DNA of 64,000 bases from Sternotherus odoratus. Its lineage: Eukaryota > Chordata > Testudines > Kinosternidae. Where the stretch lies: contig JAVMKO010000001.1 of the NCBI GenBank assembly GCA_032164245.1, forward strand, positions 82,953,892 to 83,017,891, in the 5' to 3' direction. The notes under the pieces are model-generated. The model searched no databases and had not been told where the DNA came from. It saw nothing but the letters and a program-made list of their open reading frames with translations. Each line of letters begins with the position of its first letter. Within the stretch, counting starts at the first letter, position 1. Below are positions 36,345 to 47,265 of the stretch, in pieces. The position numbers and the translations under genes are program-made.

Positions 36345-36510
36345 CGCCCCCCAGCCTCGCTTTCAGAGCCGCGCCACACCGCCCCGCCCCCCAGCCTCGC
36401 TTTCAGAGCCGCGCCACACCGCCCCGCCCCCCAGCCTCGCTTTCAGAGCCGCGCCACACCGCCTCCCCCGCCTTGCTTTCAGAGCCGCGCCACACCGCCT
36501 CCCCCGCCCC
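36345..36510. repeat. Second 40-bp tandem array at the right of the hAT
   Basis: TTTCAGAGCCGCGCCACACC starts at 36361, 36401 and 36441, then once more after a shortened unit near 36477. The unit sequence differs from the 35651 array although the period is also 40. Confidence 0.9.
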
Positions 36511-36695
36511 CCAGCCGTCACAGCAGCGCCGCGAGCCAGATGACAGGCTCAAAAGAGCCACATCTGGCTCGCGAGCCATAGGTTCCCGACCCCTGGTATA
36601 GTTCCATCAATGGCAGTGGGGCTACACTAATTTAAATCAGCTGAAATTCTGGCCCAATATATGTTTTTTGGAGTCTGAAGTTAATGTTAATATTA

Positions 36696-36850
36696 ATAGA
36701 TTCAAAGGTCAGAATGTATCATTATGATCATCTTTTCTGATCTCCTGCAAAACAGGCAATAGATCCGTGTCCATTGATTCTTGCATCAAACCCAATCGCT
36801 TGTTATTGAGCTAGAAAATATTCCACGCCCCAAAACTTTATTAACACAAT
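36696..36850 (-). mobile_element. CR1 3'-end fragment
   Basis: AGATTCAAAGGTCAGAATGT and ATTATGATCATCTTTTCTGA, then CTCCTGCAAAACAGGC, match the reverse complement of a CR1 3' region in degenerate form. Confidence 0.65.
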
Positions 36851-37765
36851 TGTTTCCTCAGTAGTGCCTCATTCAGCTACATTCAGAACTGAAAACTAGG
36901 ATATCAAGAGTTAAGTTTGAATTACTTTAAACATCTGAGAACTGCAAATGCAAATTAAGGAACAAGTCATCCCTGCAACACAACCTTAACTGTGCCCTTT
37001 TTGAGCGATGCCTTGTGATGCTAATTACAAGCATACTAACACTCTACTCTTAAAGAAGCTATGCAACACTCTGGGAACGGTGCACATAAGCATTTTAAGA
37101 CAAGTCTAACTCCTTCTCTTTCCTAAGGCAAAATGTGGGGTTAGGTCAGATGTAGCAAACAGGAGCTATCTACACCTGGCTTATTGGTGGAAAAGGGGAC
37201 ATTAAAGGCTTTCGGTGCAACTGAAATAAATATTCTGAAAGGGCATGAGGCACCATCACAGACAACCTTAACTCTGTATTTAAATTTTTTTTGGATGTTT
37301 AATTTCCTTTGTTATTTAAAAACAATTGTTCAGCATCCTTATATACCACAGCAGGAACCCTACGTCCACTGTCTCTGGTTCCTTGGTAGTGGTACCTTAG
37401 CCACAGAATCTACTGGCTGCAGTAGTGCCTTCATTCCCCCTGCATTATCTCCTTGTTTCCTGTCTCCCCCTGTCCAGCACAGCCTGGTTGTCTGTCTTCA
37501 ACCCACCTGCCCTCAGAGAGGTGGGTGTTAGAATGGGTCCTGCAGACTTAGGATCTGGGAAGAAGATGCAGGGAGTAGCATAGAATAAATGGGGATATTT
37601 TTGAAGGCGGGGAGACAGACATTGGGGAGCATGGCTATGGGGATTTTGGGGCACAGAGCTGAAACTCCCCAACATCTGCCATTGTGCATCTCTGACCCAC
37701 TCCATTCCACTCCACTCTTCCCTGGAGTGCTCCAACACCCCAAATTTTTCCTTAGTGGTAAGACT
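36851..37765. other. Intron sequence, nothing recognised
   Basis: No exon or repeat family is identified. Confidence 0.5.
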
Positions 37766-38512
37766 CCCCTGTGATGGGTGCAACCTGGGACTGGGGTACC
37801 ACTGAGCCCTCTTGACCCACCATCCTGGGCTCCCTTTCACACTGTGTTGTCCTGATAAATTACCAAGCTCTCCAAGCTTGCTCTTGCACCGACATTCACA
37901 CAGATAGGGACACAGCCAGCTGCAGCTTCACACACACATGCTGAGATCAGCTCTGCGTGGGAAGGTTCAATTAAGGCACCTCCCAGTTCCTAAGGCAGGA
38001 CAGGTTAGGCATTTTAGAACTCACTACTCAAAGAATTAAATTTAAGCATGAGAGAGAAATAAAATTATGAAATGCATAGACCAGTCAAAAAGCTAAAATA
38101 ACACACTCTGAAAGAATAAAATTTCAGAGAATATATGTGCATTGCAGGAAGTACCAAGAATTAACAACACCACCACAAGTATGTGTTGGGCGGTGAGTGT
38201 GAAACACAGTGTGTGCGTGTGAGAGAGAGAGATACAGAGACTGTGTGTGTGCTGGCTGCTGAGGAAGTCTGAAAGACCATGAGCTCTCTCTTTAAGGCCC
38301 TCACCAGAAAACTCATCATTCAGACCACAGCAGCTCTGTCCTACTCTTGAGCCCTGTCTCCCCCTCTCCACTCTGTGGAGATGAGGTACATGGCGGGAGG
38401 CAGTAGGAGGGGCACAGGAACACATGTGGCCGGATGTGCGTGGCTCTGCTAATCAAGTGTGCGGCACTTCATTGACTCTTGGGCAGCCGCCCGACCACAC
38501 AGCTTAGAGGGA
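37766..38512. repeat. Likely composite repeat, class not settled
   Basis: The left part (GATGGGTGCAACCTGGGACT, CATTCACACAGATAGGGACA, GAACTCACTACTCAAAGAAT) looks like a dispersed turtle repeat, possibly LTR-derived. The right end (GCTCTGCTAATCAAGTGTGC ... TTAGAGGGAACACAG) resembles a hAT terminus (CAGTGTTCCCTCTAA). No paired left terminus was found. A GTGTGTGCGTGTGAGAGAGA stretch lies near 38209. Confidence 0.4.
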
Positions 38513-39404
38513 ACACAGGTCATGATGACATTATCCTAACTGCTTATTTGGGTCTTTCATCTTTCCTCTGTTTAATTAATGCTAATTTCCTTGACAATAC
38601 TTGTAAAGTAAAATCCCGAGTCTGCAAGTGTATTTTAAAATATTGCTCTTACAGCAGATGTTTTGGTCTCTGTGTAAAACTTCCAAAAGCAGCCCCCGCA
38701 CAATGCAGACAGAAAGGAAGGATCACCCCACACACCTTCTATGAAAGCTGCCAAGATTAGCCCATAGACTCCCAGTGCACAAGTGCAACTGAGGTTCAGT
38801 GACCACAGCATATCCACCCAACTTTTGCGATAACTCTATGTATGAATCCGATAGCTTTTAACAAAGCCCTATTTTTGCTGCATGTGCATATTTTGCTTTT
38901 ATACACACCAGTTTAGCTCGTGACAATCTAGAGTTATACATTGTACATTTAATAACTGTTGTCATAGTGGTTTCTCAATGAGGCACCATGTGCCACACAC
39001 TAGCTGAGATAAATCTTGAATGGCTGAGATTAGTTTGAGGAGGATTAGAGATGTCATTTGGGTTCCAGGTGTGTGCAAAAAAAGTTAGGACCACGTGATT
39101 TTGTAAATAGTTGATTTTTTGGGGGTCACTCGGTATCTTGGGAAGTCTTTATTCAAATGACCCCAAATTTGGAGCACTAATATTACCCAATGCCTCTATG
39201 AGGGACAGCACATTTCAAGACAATCTGAGTAAGCCTGTGGACTTTAGATCACATAGAATATTCAACTTTTAAACAGAAATCAACATTCAATCTTAACTAT
39301 AAGTAGAGTAGATGCTCTACTATAATATATTTAATTTTCTTTATTCTTAAACTTTAGTTTCCTTCTTTTGAATCCAAGGTCAGTTCTGTCCATAAACAGG
39401 CACC
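38513..39404. other. Intron sequence, nothing classified
   Basis: A segment near 39070-39240 (CACTCGGTATCTTGGGAAGT, ATGACCCCAAATTTGGAGCA) feels repeat-like, but I cannot assign it. Confidence 0.4.
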
Positions 39405-39540
39405 TTAAAGGAGTGTGACTTTCAGAGAGTCTTGAGTACCCATCCTCTTACAATTAGACCTCCTTACAGTGTCCCAAGTTGGGTACCCAGGAATAGAGGC
39501 ATCCAAAATCGCTACTTGTGTTTGAAAATGTAGGCCTCTC
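39405..39540. mobile_element. Palindromic MITE (TTTTCAAAAGT type), reverse copy
   Basis: It contains TCCCAAGTTGGGTACCCAGG and TCCAAAATCGCTACTTGTGT, then GAAAATGTAGGCCTC. This is the inverse of the 42480-42612 copy. Confidence 0.5.
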
Positions 39541-40499
39541 TACTTAGGAGTGGAACAGCAAATGGTATTAAAGGTCAAGAATGAGGTGTACTGCAGAACT
39601 ACAGCATGTGAGGAGGTATGTACAACATGTGCTCATGGTATAAGTAGTCACTACTCAGTCATTTTCACAAACACTAAAATCCATCCATGTGCCTAGATGA
39701 AGACAAACCAAACACAAACAAAAAATGTAGTAAGATGTCTGTAAAATTAAATAGTATCTGAAATGACTCAACTACTACTATCAAGAAAACTTCGGAATAG
39801 CCATAGTGCAAGCAGCAAACAGAAATTACCCATAATCATCAGCTTTGTTGCTGTGTAATTATCGAAGGCTGTCTCAAAACTGAGCAAGTCTGTCAAAATT
39901 CAGTGTCAGGAAATATTTCCCAGCTGATAAATAACATGGCAAAAACTCACCCTCCGCCCATCAAAAAAAGAAAAGAAAAAGAAAAGCAGTTACCTTATTC
40001 CGTTATGTTTTGGAATGATTTGTAAAGGGAATAAGTGAGCACAGAGTCAGCAGTTGTGTGGATGAAGAAGCCACATTATCACTTTTATTTTTGGATATGC
40101 CTGGAGTCAGAAGTTCCTTTGTTCTTTCTTTACCTCTCATTAAAACAAACACAGGCTACTTCCTTTACTCTCAAAGCTCCCTTTTACCCCCTGGTTGTGT
40201 TAAACATAATAATAAAAAGTGTCTCCCTGTGTTGCAAAACCTGCCTGTGTTAGCTCATTATTTTCAGCACTAGTGTATTAACAAAATGTAGTATGATTCT
40301 ACATCATAGACAAAATCCCTACTGTCGCTGCAATTTATTGTATTAACGCTTTAAAAAGTAATGGGTAGTGTTTGTACTATTACAATACTAACCATGCAAC
40401 TCAGCATTTACAGTGAATGAGGTAATTTATATAATAATGAGCTGCATGGTCTATGCTTCCCCAGTTTTCTTTACCACTGTTTTTAGCTTGATGCAACAT
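39541..40499. other. Intron sequence, nothing recognised
   Basis: An AAAAGAAAAGAAAAAGAAAAG stretch lies near 39965. No exon or repeat family is identified. Confidence 0.5.
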
Positions 40500-40640
40500 C
40501 CGCCTGTTATGTCTTGTCTTGTAGATTGTAAGCTCTTTGGAGCATGGGCTGTTATTTACTAAATGATTGTACAATGCCATCCAGAGTGGGACCCAGCTTG
40601 GATGGGCTTTAGGCACTACGGCAGTGTAAGTGCTTAATAT
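40500..40640 (+). mobile_element. MIR-tail type SINE fragment
   Basis: AGATTGTAAGCTCTTTGGAG, GCATGGGCTGTTATTTACTA and GGGCTTTAGGCACTACGGCA match the extended-tail motif in plus orientation. Confidence 0.65.
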
Positions 40641-41172
40641 AATAATTAATAATATAATTAATATACTCAATTAATAATAATATCAGACTTAACAGAAATG
40701 TTTGTGATCAGGTGTCCCTTCAGTTTCAGCAGCCTGTGGAGGATGCCAAATCTAATATAGACACAAATGTTTCTCAGGTTCTTGTTAATCAAGGTTAGGA
40801 CTGTAACAAATCTCTGGCTGATCCATGGTTGTCATTGTGCTGTACACCATGACTACATGGAATTTCACAGTGACAGCAGGAAGTTGAATCTGCCTGCTCC
40901 AAAATCTCAGGGCCCCCTACCTCTACAAGTAAAAATGCATTCTCTTTTTGCTATTAGTAGTATGAGCCTGATCCCATCCAGTAGCTGAGAGGAAAGCATA
41001 TACTCTATTCAGTTCATTACAATAGTATTATTAGCAATAACAGAAGAACAGATGACTCCTATTAATTCTGTTATTGTAGTTTTAGCTCACTTCAGAGGGC
41101 ACAAGTCAGAAGGGGAGAGTCTTGGGTCAAGGGGCATTTATTTTTCTCCAGAGCAGTGTCTGAAAAGTGAAC

Positions 41173-41248
41173 AAGTGAAGTAGCCTGCTGGGAACTCAAG
41201 AGTGAAGTAGCTTCTGGGAACAGAGTGACGTAGCCTGCTGGGAACTCT
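41173..41248. repeat. Three-copy minisatellite
   Basis: GTGAAGTAGCCTGCTGGGAA occurs, then a form lacking a few bases (GTGAAGTAGCTTCTGGGAA), then GTGACGTAGCCTGCTGGGAA, at about 25-30-bp spacing. Confidence 0.85.
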
Positions 41249-42479
41249 GGTTGGGGTTTTCAAAGGAGATTGATGGAAGTTAGGTGCCCAGATCCCTTTG
41301 AAGTACCTGTTTGTTGGAATGTTTGGGATATGTGATGGAAATGGTGATGGGTGTGCACTGCATATTGCTCTACTTTGCCTTCTAGATTTAGCACAGTGTT
41401 CTCTTACCTTCCTCCCCATCTTCCCTTGGAGTTAGTAAACACAAGTCTAGCTGGCTGTAATAGCTGATAGTTTGATGCCTCTCGACAAATATTACACTAA
41501 GAAAAAAATTCTTCGGTATGATATTTTCTATATTTCTCTTCCCTTGTTTTTTACTACTAGAGGTCTTTGCATGAAAAAAATAGTATCTTTGCTCCCCCAT
41601 GTAGGGAATGAGCAGCAGGAGCCAAATGAAAGCCAAAGAGAGAAATTCTGGCTTTTATTTAATTTAATTTATTTATTTAGTAATTAAATATCCTAAGTAA
41701 CAAGGACATCGGCAAAGAGAGGTGCATAAATTATACAGTGAGCAGAGTTGAAAAATTTTCTCTTTAGAAACAATTTTTTTTTTCAGAGAAGCATAGCAGC
41801 TCTTGAAGTGACAGTAGCGATCCGTGGTTTAGAATAACAGCCATTTCCCTGAGAGAGCTGCTTCAGTCGTTTGTTCTGCAACGGTTTAGATATTTTTCTT
41901 TTACTTTAGTTTGAATTAGCCACTTGGCCTTTTTTTTTCCTTCCCAATAAATTTGTGGTGATGAAAGCAAAATAAATGTCATTGTTACTTAAATTAAAAA
42001 ATTGAGGAAAAAATAATGTAAATCTATATTCCTTTTATGGAGGGTTTCTGTTTTTAGTTATATATGCATGATAGTAGCTCAGATTAATTTTCCATTTGCT
42101 GAGTCTTGTATATATTTTATTGGAGTCTAGTTTTTTCAGGCATAAAGTGTTTAGCTAGAACTGGTTGGAAAAACAACCTCCCCCCCTCCGATTTTGGGGA
42201 CATTTTTGTGAAATTCACCTCACTCCTTTTTGTGGCAGGGAACGTTTGCAATTTTCTAACCAAGTATAGAGCTGGCAGAAAAGTGGGGTGGGTGGGGCAG
42301 GAGTATGATGAAGATTTGTTTTTCTTTTCTGTTGCAATTTCAAAACATTTGTAATGTCCCTACCAGCTCCATATTTTTTTTTTAATTATGAGAAAGGATT
42401 GCAGTTGCACAGTGGATCTGTGTAATAGCTGAAATTTCACCTCTGGGACCTGTTTTTGAATTACAATTTAGGTTACAAA
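41249..42479. other. Intron sequence, nothing recognised
   Basis: AT-rich. No exon or repeat family is identified. Confidence 0.5.
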
Positions 42480-42612
42480 TGCTTAGACCTACATTTTCAA
42501 AAGTATCGCTAATTTTAGATGTTTCAGTTTTTGAGGGTCAACTTGAGACACCTAGGGCCTGTTTTTTCCCCGAAGGTACTGAGCATCCATAACTCCCATT
42601 ATAGTCTGTGGC
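42480..42612. mobile_element. Palindromic MITE (TTTTCAAAAGT type)
   Basis: CCTACATTTTCAAAAGTATC, GGGTCAACTTGAGACACCTA and CTGAGCATCCATAACTCCC occur in order. It is related to the copy at 39405-39540. Confidence 0.5.
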
Positions 42613-42999
42613 CCTAATCACTCATTTGTGTATACAAAAAATTGGTTTTTGCCTGTGGTTTTTCATAACAGTGGCTATATAAAACTATAAATAAATTCCT
42701 TAATAGAGAAGTGGACTTTTAAGATACATACTTAGAAACCAGACAGCCTTTAGTCATTTTGCTGTGCAGGGACTGGACTGTTCTTGATATAGGAGACCAT
42801 TTTTTCCTTTTCTAGGCATGTGATGAAAGGTAAGGAGAATACCGTCTTTAAATTGCTTAAATAGTTTTATAGAGACTGTGCTTAATGTAATTTGAGTATA
42901 ACATTGGTTTCCATCATATATTTCTTCTTCTGATCCACTGCAGTTTTTCTTAATTATCCTGTTTTATTCATTAAAAAAAAGTTATGTGATGTCTTTCAT

Positions 43000-43075
43000 A
43001 GTATCATAGATTCCAGTGCCAGAAGGGATCATTCTGATTGTGTCTGATCTCCAGCAGCAGCCAGCATTAGTTAAC
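43000..43075 (-). mobile_element. CR1 3'-end fragment
   Basis: CATAGTATCATAGATTCCAG followed by GCCAGAAGGGATCATTCTGA is the CR1 3' terminus in minus orientation. It lies immediately left of the hAT at 43135. Confidence 0.8.
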
Positions 43076-43134
43076 TAACTGGTTGCAAACACATATGCAA
43101 ATTGGATCAGATTGTTTCTTTGCTGTCCTAGCAG

Positions 43135-43368
43135 CAGAGGTGGATTACGGTTTTGAGGGGCCCTGGGCCAGAGCAAGTAGGGGCTTCTACCCACACCTTT
43201 CACCTGCATTCCCCCTTCACACACTCCTGCCCCTGGCACTCCTGTCAGGAAAATTAGGTTGTGTCCCGCGCCCTGGCAGGAGCACGGGGCGGGTTTGGGT
43301 GCAGGGATGCCCATTTTCCAGGCCCCGAGGGCAGGGGCCCCGTTGGCTCAGTGGCTAATTCACCACTG
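43135..43368. mobile_element. 234-bp hAT MITE with 8-bp TSD
   Basis: CAGAGGTGGATTACGG at the left and GGCTAATTCACCACTG at the right are inverted with a few changes. The flanks are CCTAGCAG (43127-43134) and CCTAGCAA (43369-43376). The interior is GC-rich and non-coding. Confidence 0.85.
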
Positions 43369-43702
43369 CCTAGCAATTTAATTTGAGTAGCTTTGAGAAG
43401 ATATAGGATTCTAAATTAATAACCAGGACCCCTTCCATTTATGAGATGTTAATGAATGTGGGGAAAATAGGATCTGAGTTAGTGCATATGGACCTTTACT
43501 CTGATTCACTGTTTCAAAGTCTCTGTGAAAACAGGTGAACTGTGATTTTTAACAGCCCGAGAGCATAATAAATATGATATTTTTTGGGCCTCATGGCAGT
43601 TTGTAGTGTCACACCCATCAGTTTCCCCAGCGTCCTTATTCCTTTTTTAGTGTACTTAAAAAACAAAAGGAAATAGTAGTGGTAACTTTTATTGTAGCCT
43701 TT

Positions 43703-44003
43703 TAGGGTGCGTTGTCTTTGAAGTTGGAGGTGTAATTACCACCTCAGGCAGGCATGTGTATGCTAGTTCTGCTTGCGCTAGCACATCAAAAATAGCAATG
43801 TGGCCACAGCTGCGTGGGCAGATGCTCGGGCTAGTGGCCTGAGTACATACCTAAAATCTCAGATGAGATTGTATTTGGGTGACTCGCCTGTACTGCTGCC
43901 GCCATGCTGATCTATTGCACTAAAAATAGCAATCAAAGCTAGCTTTTGAATGTCTACCCTAGGTAGAAATTACATCTCCAGCTGCATTGCAGGTGTATCT
44001 TTA
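43703..44003. mobile_element. ~300-bp Chompy-like MITE with long inverted arms
   Basis: The outer arms GTTGGAGGTGTAATTACC and GAAATTACATCTCCAGCTGC are inverted. The inner arms TCAAAAATAGCAATGTGGCC and CACTAAAAATAGCAATCAAA also mirror each other about a GGGTGACTCG centre. Nearly full length. The half element at 24796 is a relative. Confidence 0.75.
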
Positions 44004-44684
44004 GTTAAGGTGAAATTCTAATCCCCTACTATGTGTGTGTGAATAATTGCACTCATGGTAAATCCAGACCCCACTTCGGCAAAACAGAGTCACTGCGGTG
44101 GGATGGGCCCCAGCTGCCTGAGACATCATTACTCCTTCCACAACATTGAGCTCCCCTGGAACAGTGAAACTTCTGACCAATCAGATGAAGCTCGTGGGTG
44201 CAAGCAACAGTACTTTCACAAGAACTGGGCTTCAAACTAAAGAAATGACTTCCACAAGAGACCATGGGCCTCCCTACTCTCAGAATTAAATGAAAAGCTA
44301 ACTTCTTTGAGTAAGCTTTACTTCAATAAATTGCTCCTGAATACGAAAACGCAACACATGATCACCTGTGCATACGTGTGCACTCTTTCATTCACACACT
44401 GACCAATACCACCCCTAAAAAATATTACCCCCTAAACTCTTGATAAGCCAATCAAGTTATTTCCCATACAGGCTTGGAAGGAAGGACAGAGAATGTTACT
44501 GTAATTTGCATTTTTAAGTACTAGGAAGGTGCTGTTGGAGGCAATATAATGAGACAGAGAGAATCTACGTCTTCAGTGACTTCCTTTGTTACGGTGACTA
44601 GGAGGCAAATGGGGCTGGGCAGGAACATGGCATTAGCAGTGTGATATTAGGGATGCTCTAGAGAGGAAGGACAATTATGCAGTA

Positions 44685-44955
44685 AAGGCACGGAAGTGGG
44701 ACTCAGGAGACTTGGGTTCATTTCTCAGCACTGCCACAGATGTCCTGTAAGACCTTGGACAAGTCACTTAACTACTCTGTGCTGCAGTTTCTCATCTGTA
44801 TAATGAGGATAAGAGTACTCTTTCTGCCTGGTCTATTTAGAGTGCAAACTCTGGGGGCAGGGACTGTCTCTTACTATGTGTTTGTATAGCACATAGCACA
44901 AGTAGGTCTTGACGTTGGATGAAACCATTAGGTGCTGTTGTAATAGAAATAATTG
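44685..44955 (+). mobile_element. MIR-like CORE-SINE, near full length
   Basis: GACTCAGGAGACTTGGGTTC, GACCTTGGACAAGTCACTTA and CAGTTTCTCATCTGTATAAT are the MIR body. TGGGGGCAGGGACTGTCTCT and AGCACATAGCACAAGTAGGT are the extended tail. Confidence 0.85.
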
Positions 44956-45703
44956 GTATAATTTGATTCCAGGATTGTCACTCTGTTTGTCAGTCTGAAG
45001 CCTAAAAGGTCTGTTCAGTCAGTGTCAAGCAATGGAAACTGCTACAAGTATGGCCGAGAGCTCTTTTTGTTCAGAATATCACCAGGTTCAATCATCACTG
45101 GGATGCGTGATCTGTTACCATCCCATTTTTGAGTTCTCAGCCATATTTAGCTTTTTTTATACACACAACTTTACAAATTATACCTGTGCGACAGCCCAGG
45201 CTTTCAGCTACTAGTTACTAATAATATTCTAAAGGGATCAAAACCATTAAAAAGATGTATTCTTGTCTGGAAGTTAGTTTTTTCTTCACACAGTTTATCT
45301 AATAATCGAGCAAGCCAGCCATTCCCTTCAGGGATTGTATAGTTTCTTCCAGTGTGTGGTTACTATATGTTTTCCTCCAACCAACAAATGTGCGTCATTA
45401 CTTTTTTATTGCAAACTGTTGTTAGAGAGATGGGGGGGAGGGGAGTTCTGCTCTTAGTTCAGTCATCTTGCTAAACCATATGACATCTACTGTCCAATTG
45501 TGGCACTGCAATCCTTTTAATTTTCACCGATAAAAGCATTTTATAAAAGTAAAAGTAGTTTAGTTTCAAATGGAGCTCTCCTTTAGTTAAAACCTCATCT
45601 GTTTTCTCAGAAGCCTTTAAAGATCTGAGGGAATAACTCTATCTTATTATAGATTTGGAAAAACAAAGAAAATGAATCAAACTGTTGAGCAAGTAAATTG
45701 CTT
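44956..45703. other. Intron sequence, nothing recognised
   Basis: No exon or repeat family is identified. Confidence 0.5.
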
Positions 45704-46070
45704 TAGGGGTTTTTAAACTTTTTCTTTCTGAGACCCCCACCCCCATGTTATAAAAACTCCACAGCTTGTGCCACAAAAACTGCTTTTCTGCATATAAAAG
45801 CCAGGGCTGGTGTTTGGGGATAGCACACAGGGCAGTTCCCTGGAGCCCAATGCCACAACGGCCCCCACGAAGCTAAGTTGCTCAGGCTTTGGCTTCAGCC
45901 CTGGGTGGCAGAGCTCAGAGCTCTGGGCTTCAGTCCCATGCAATGATGCTTTGGCTTTCTGCCCTAAGCCTCAGCATGTCTAACGCTGGCCCTGTTTGGT
46001 TGACCCCTTGACACCTGTTCATGGCCCCCCAGGGGGCCCCTGTTCACGGCCCCCTGGTTGAGAACCACTG
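45704..46070. mobile_element. 367-bp hAT element (GGTTGAGAACCACTG end)
   Basis: The left end TAGGGGTTTTTAAACTTTTT and the right end CCCCTGGTTGAGAACCACTG are degenerate hAT termini. The interior TATAAAAGCCAGGGCTGG, CTAAGTTGCTCAGGCTTTGG matches a common turtle hAT by recall. The target duplication is no longer clear. Confidence 0.7.
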
Positions 46071-46103
46071 ATTTACACCATGCTTGCCTAGTATAGTGTA
46101 GGA

Positions 46104-46269
46104 CAGTGGTACTCAGGCTGTGGGCTGCTTGCAGCCCAATCAGCAAGAGACTGCAGCCCATGTGACATCCTCAGGGCCACACAGGTCCTATATAGTGTGG
46201 ATGCAGCCTACATGATGCATGGAGGTCTGTGTATGTGGCTCATAAGAGTAAATTGGTTGAGAACCACTG
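46104..46269. mobile_element. 166-bp hAT MITE with 8-bp TSD
   Basis: CAGTGGTACTCAGGCT and GGTTGAGAACCACTG are inverted ends. The flanks are GTGTAGGA (46096-46103) and ATGTAGGA (46270-46277). It lies 33 bp right of another hAT with the same right-end motif. Confidence 0.85.
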
Positions 46270-47084
46270 ATGTAGGAGTTGGAAAATGTCCCAAATAAGC
46301 GACATTTATTAAATGCCAAAGTAGCTACATTACTGAGCCTTAACACGACAGGTTATGAATTTGATGCTAAAATGAAAGCCTTCTATAGCCTAGCTTTTGA
46401 GATGAGAAAAGTTTTTCATGTTATCAGAGCTGATAGGGCCACAACCAGTGATTTAGTCCTTATTAATATAGCTGGGTAAAACTTTGTGATTTCAGTCCAC
46501 CTAGCATTGTGGGGCTCCTTTGTTTTGGCTCATTATGCTGCTGTATATGATGTTGAGTTTTGCCTGTTTTGAGGCTGAAAATGCACAAAACCATGTGTGG
46601 CTTCCACCTGGACACTCAAATCCTTGCCTGGCATCAGTGAAGAAGAAACAAAATGATAAAGTTCAGCTGGGGTCCACCAAAAGGCATGTGGGCTGAATTT
46701 CAAGTACATATCATGCTTGGTTTAGAGTTTCAAAATGAAAGTGTCCTGCCACTTGGCATATTGACTGAACTTTTTATAAACGTTTGAAATGCTAGCCATC
46801 TAGTGTGTCATGTGACTCAGACACTGTAATAGTTCTTTAGACATTGTGATCCAAAATCTCTAAGCCCACACATGGGGTTTACAACTAAACAAGATATGAA
46901 TAAAGGACAAATACAACAGATCACTTTTAGAGTTATCAAAAATGCCTAGATCTGATTGGTTAATCTTTGTTAGTGGTGCATTGAACTGGTTAGTGAACAA
47001 AACACTGTGAAGTATTAACAAGGAATGAGGTCTGATCTAAGAATAAATAGGACATTTTAATTGAAGTCAAGTATTTCAGTTGCT

Positions 47085-47265
47085 ATTCCTGGCTTTGCCT
47101 TTCACTTGCTGTATGACTGTGGTCAACTCACTTTTCTTCAGGCTTTGGCTTCGTAAATTAGGGATAATACTACTTACCATTTCTAAAGGTCAGTGTTTGT
47201 AAGAAGTTTTGAGACCCTCAAATCAAAGGTGCTACATAAATACAAAATATTGATGTTATTGCTAA
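47085..47265 (+). mobile_element. MIR-like CORE-SINE
   Basis: CTTGCTGTATGACTGTGGTC, GTAAATTAGGGATAATACTA and AGTTTTGAGACCCTCAAATC, then GCTACATAAATAC, form a diverged MIR in plus orientation. Confidence 0.75.

Larger units (their letters stand above)
35165..36595. mobile_element. 1,431-bp hAT element with perfect 8-bp TSD and two tandem arrays
   Basis: It starts CAGGGGTCGGGAACCT and ends AGGTTCCCGACCCCTG, a perfect 16-bp TIR. Both flanks are GTATAGTT (35157-35164 and 36596-36603). The interior holds a CCG-rich array, fifteen 40-bp repeats and a second short array. Subterminal GAGAGCCATAT and GAGCCATAGG motifs are typical of reptile hATs of this type. No transposase. Frames of 456, 365 and 340 codons on the minus strand and 248 codons on the plus strand come only from the repeats. 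Confidence 0.95.
35131..36656. mobile_element. Palindromic MITE split by a hAT insertion
   Basis: The left half (35131-35164) reads ACTGGATCCTCAGCTGATGT. The right half (36604-36656) reads AATTTAAATCAGCTGAAATT and then CTGGCCC. Removing the hAT and one TSD copy joins the two halves into a ~90-bp fold-back of the 34582-34675 type. Confidence 0.75.

Noticed and set aside
35009..36379. Minus-strand frames of 456, 365 and 340 codons and a plus-strand frame of 248 codons
   Set aside because: All run through the 40-bp minisatellite and CCG array in the hAT. Several frames are open at once because the unit lacks stops. The peptides are pure repeat, with no splice or promoter context.
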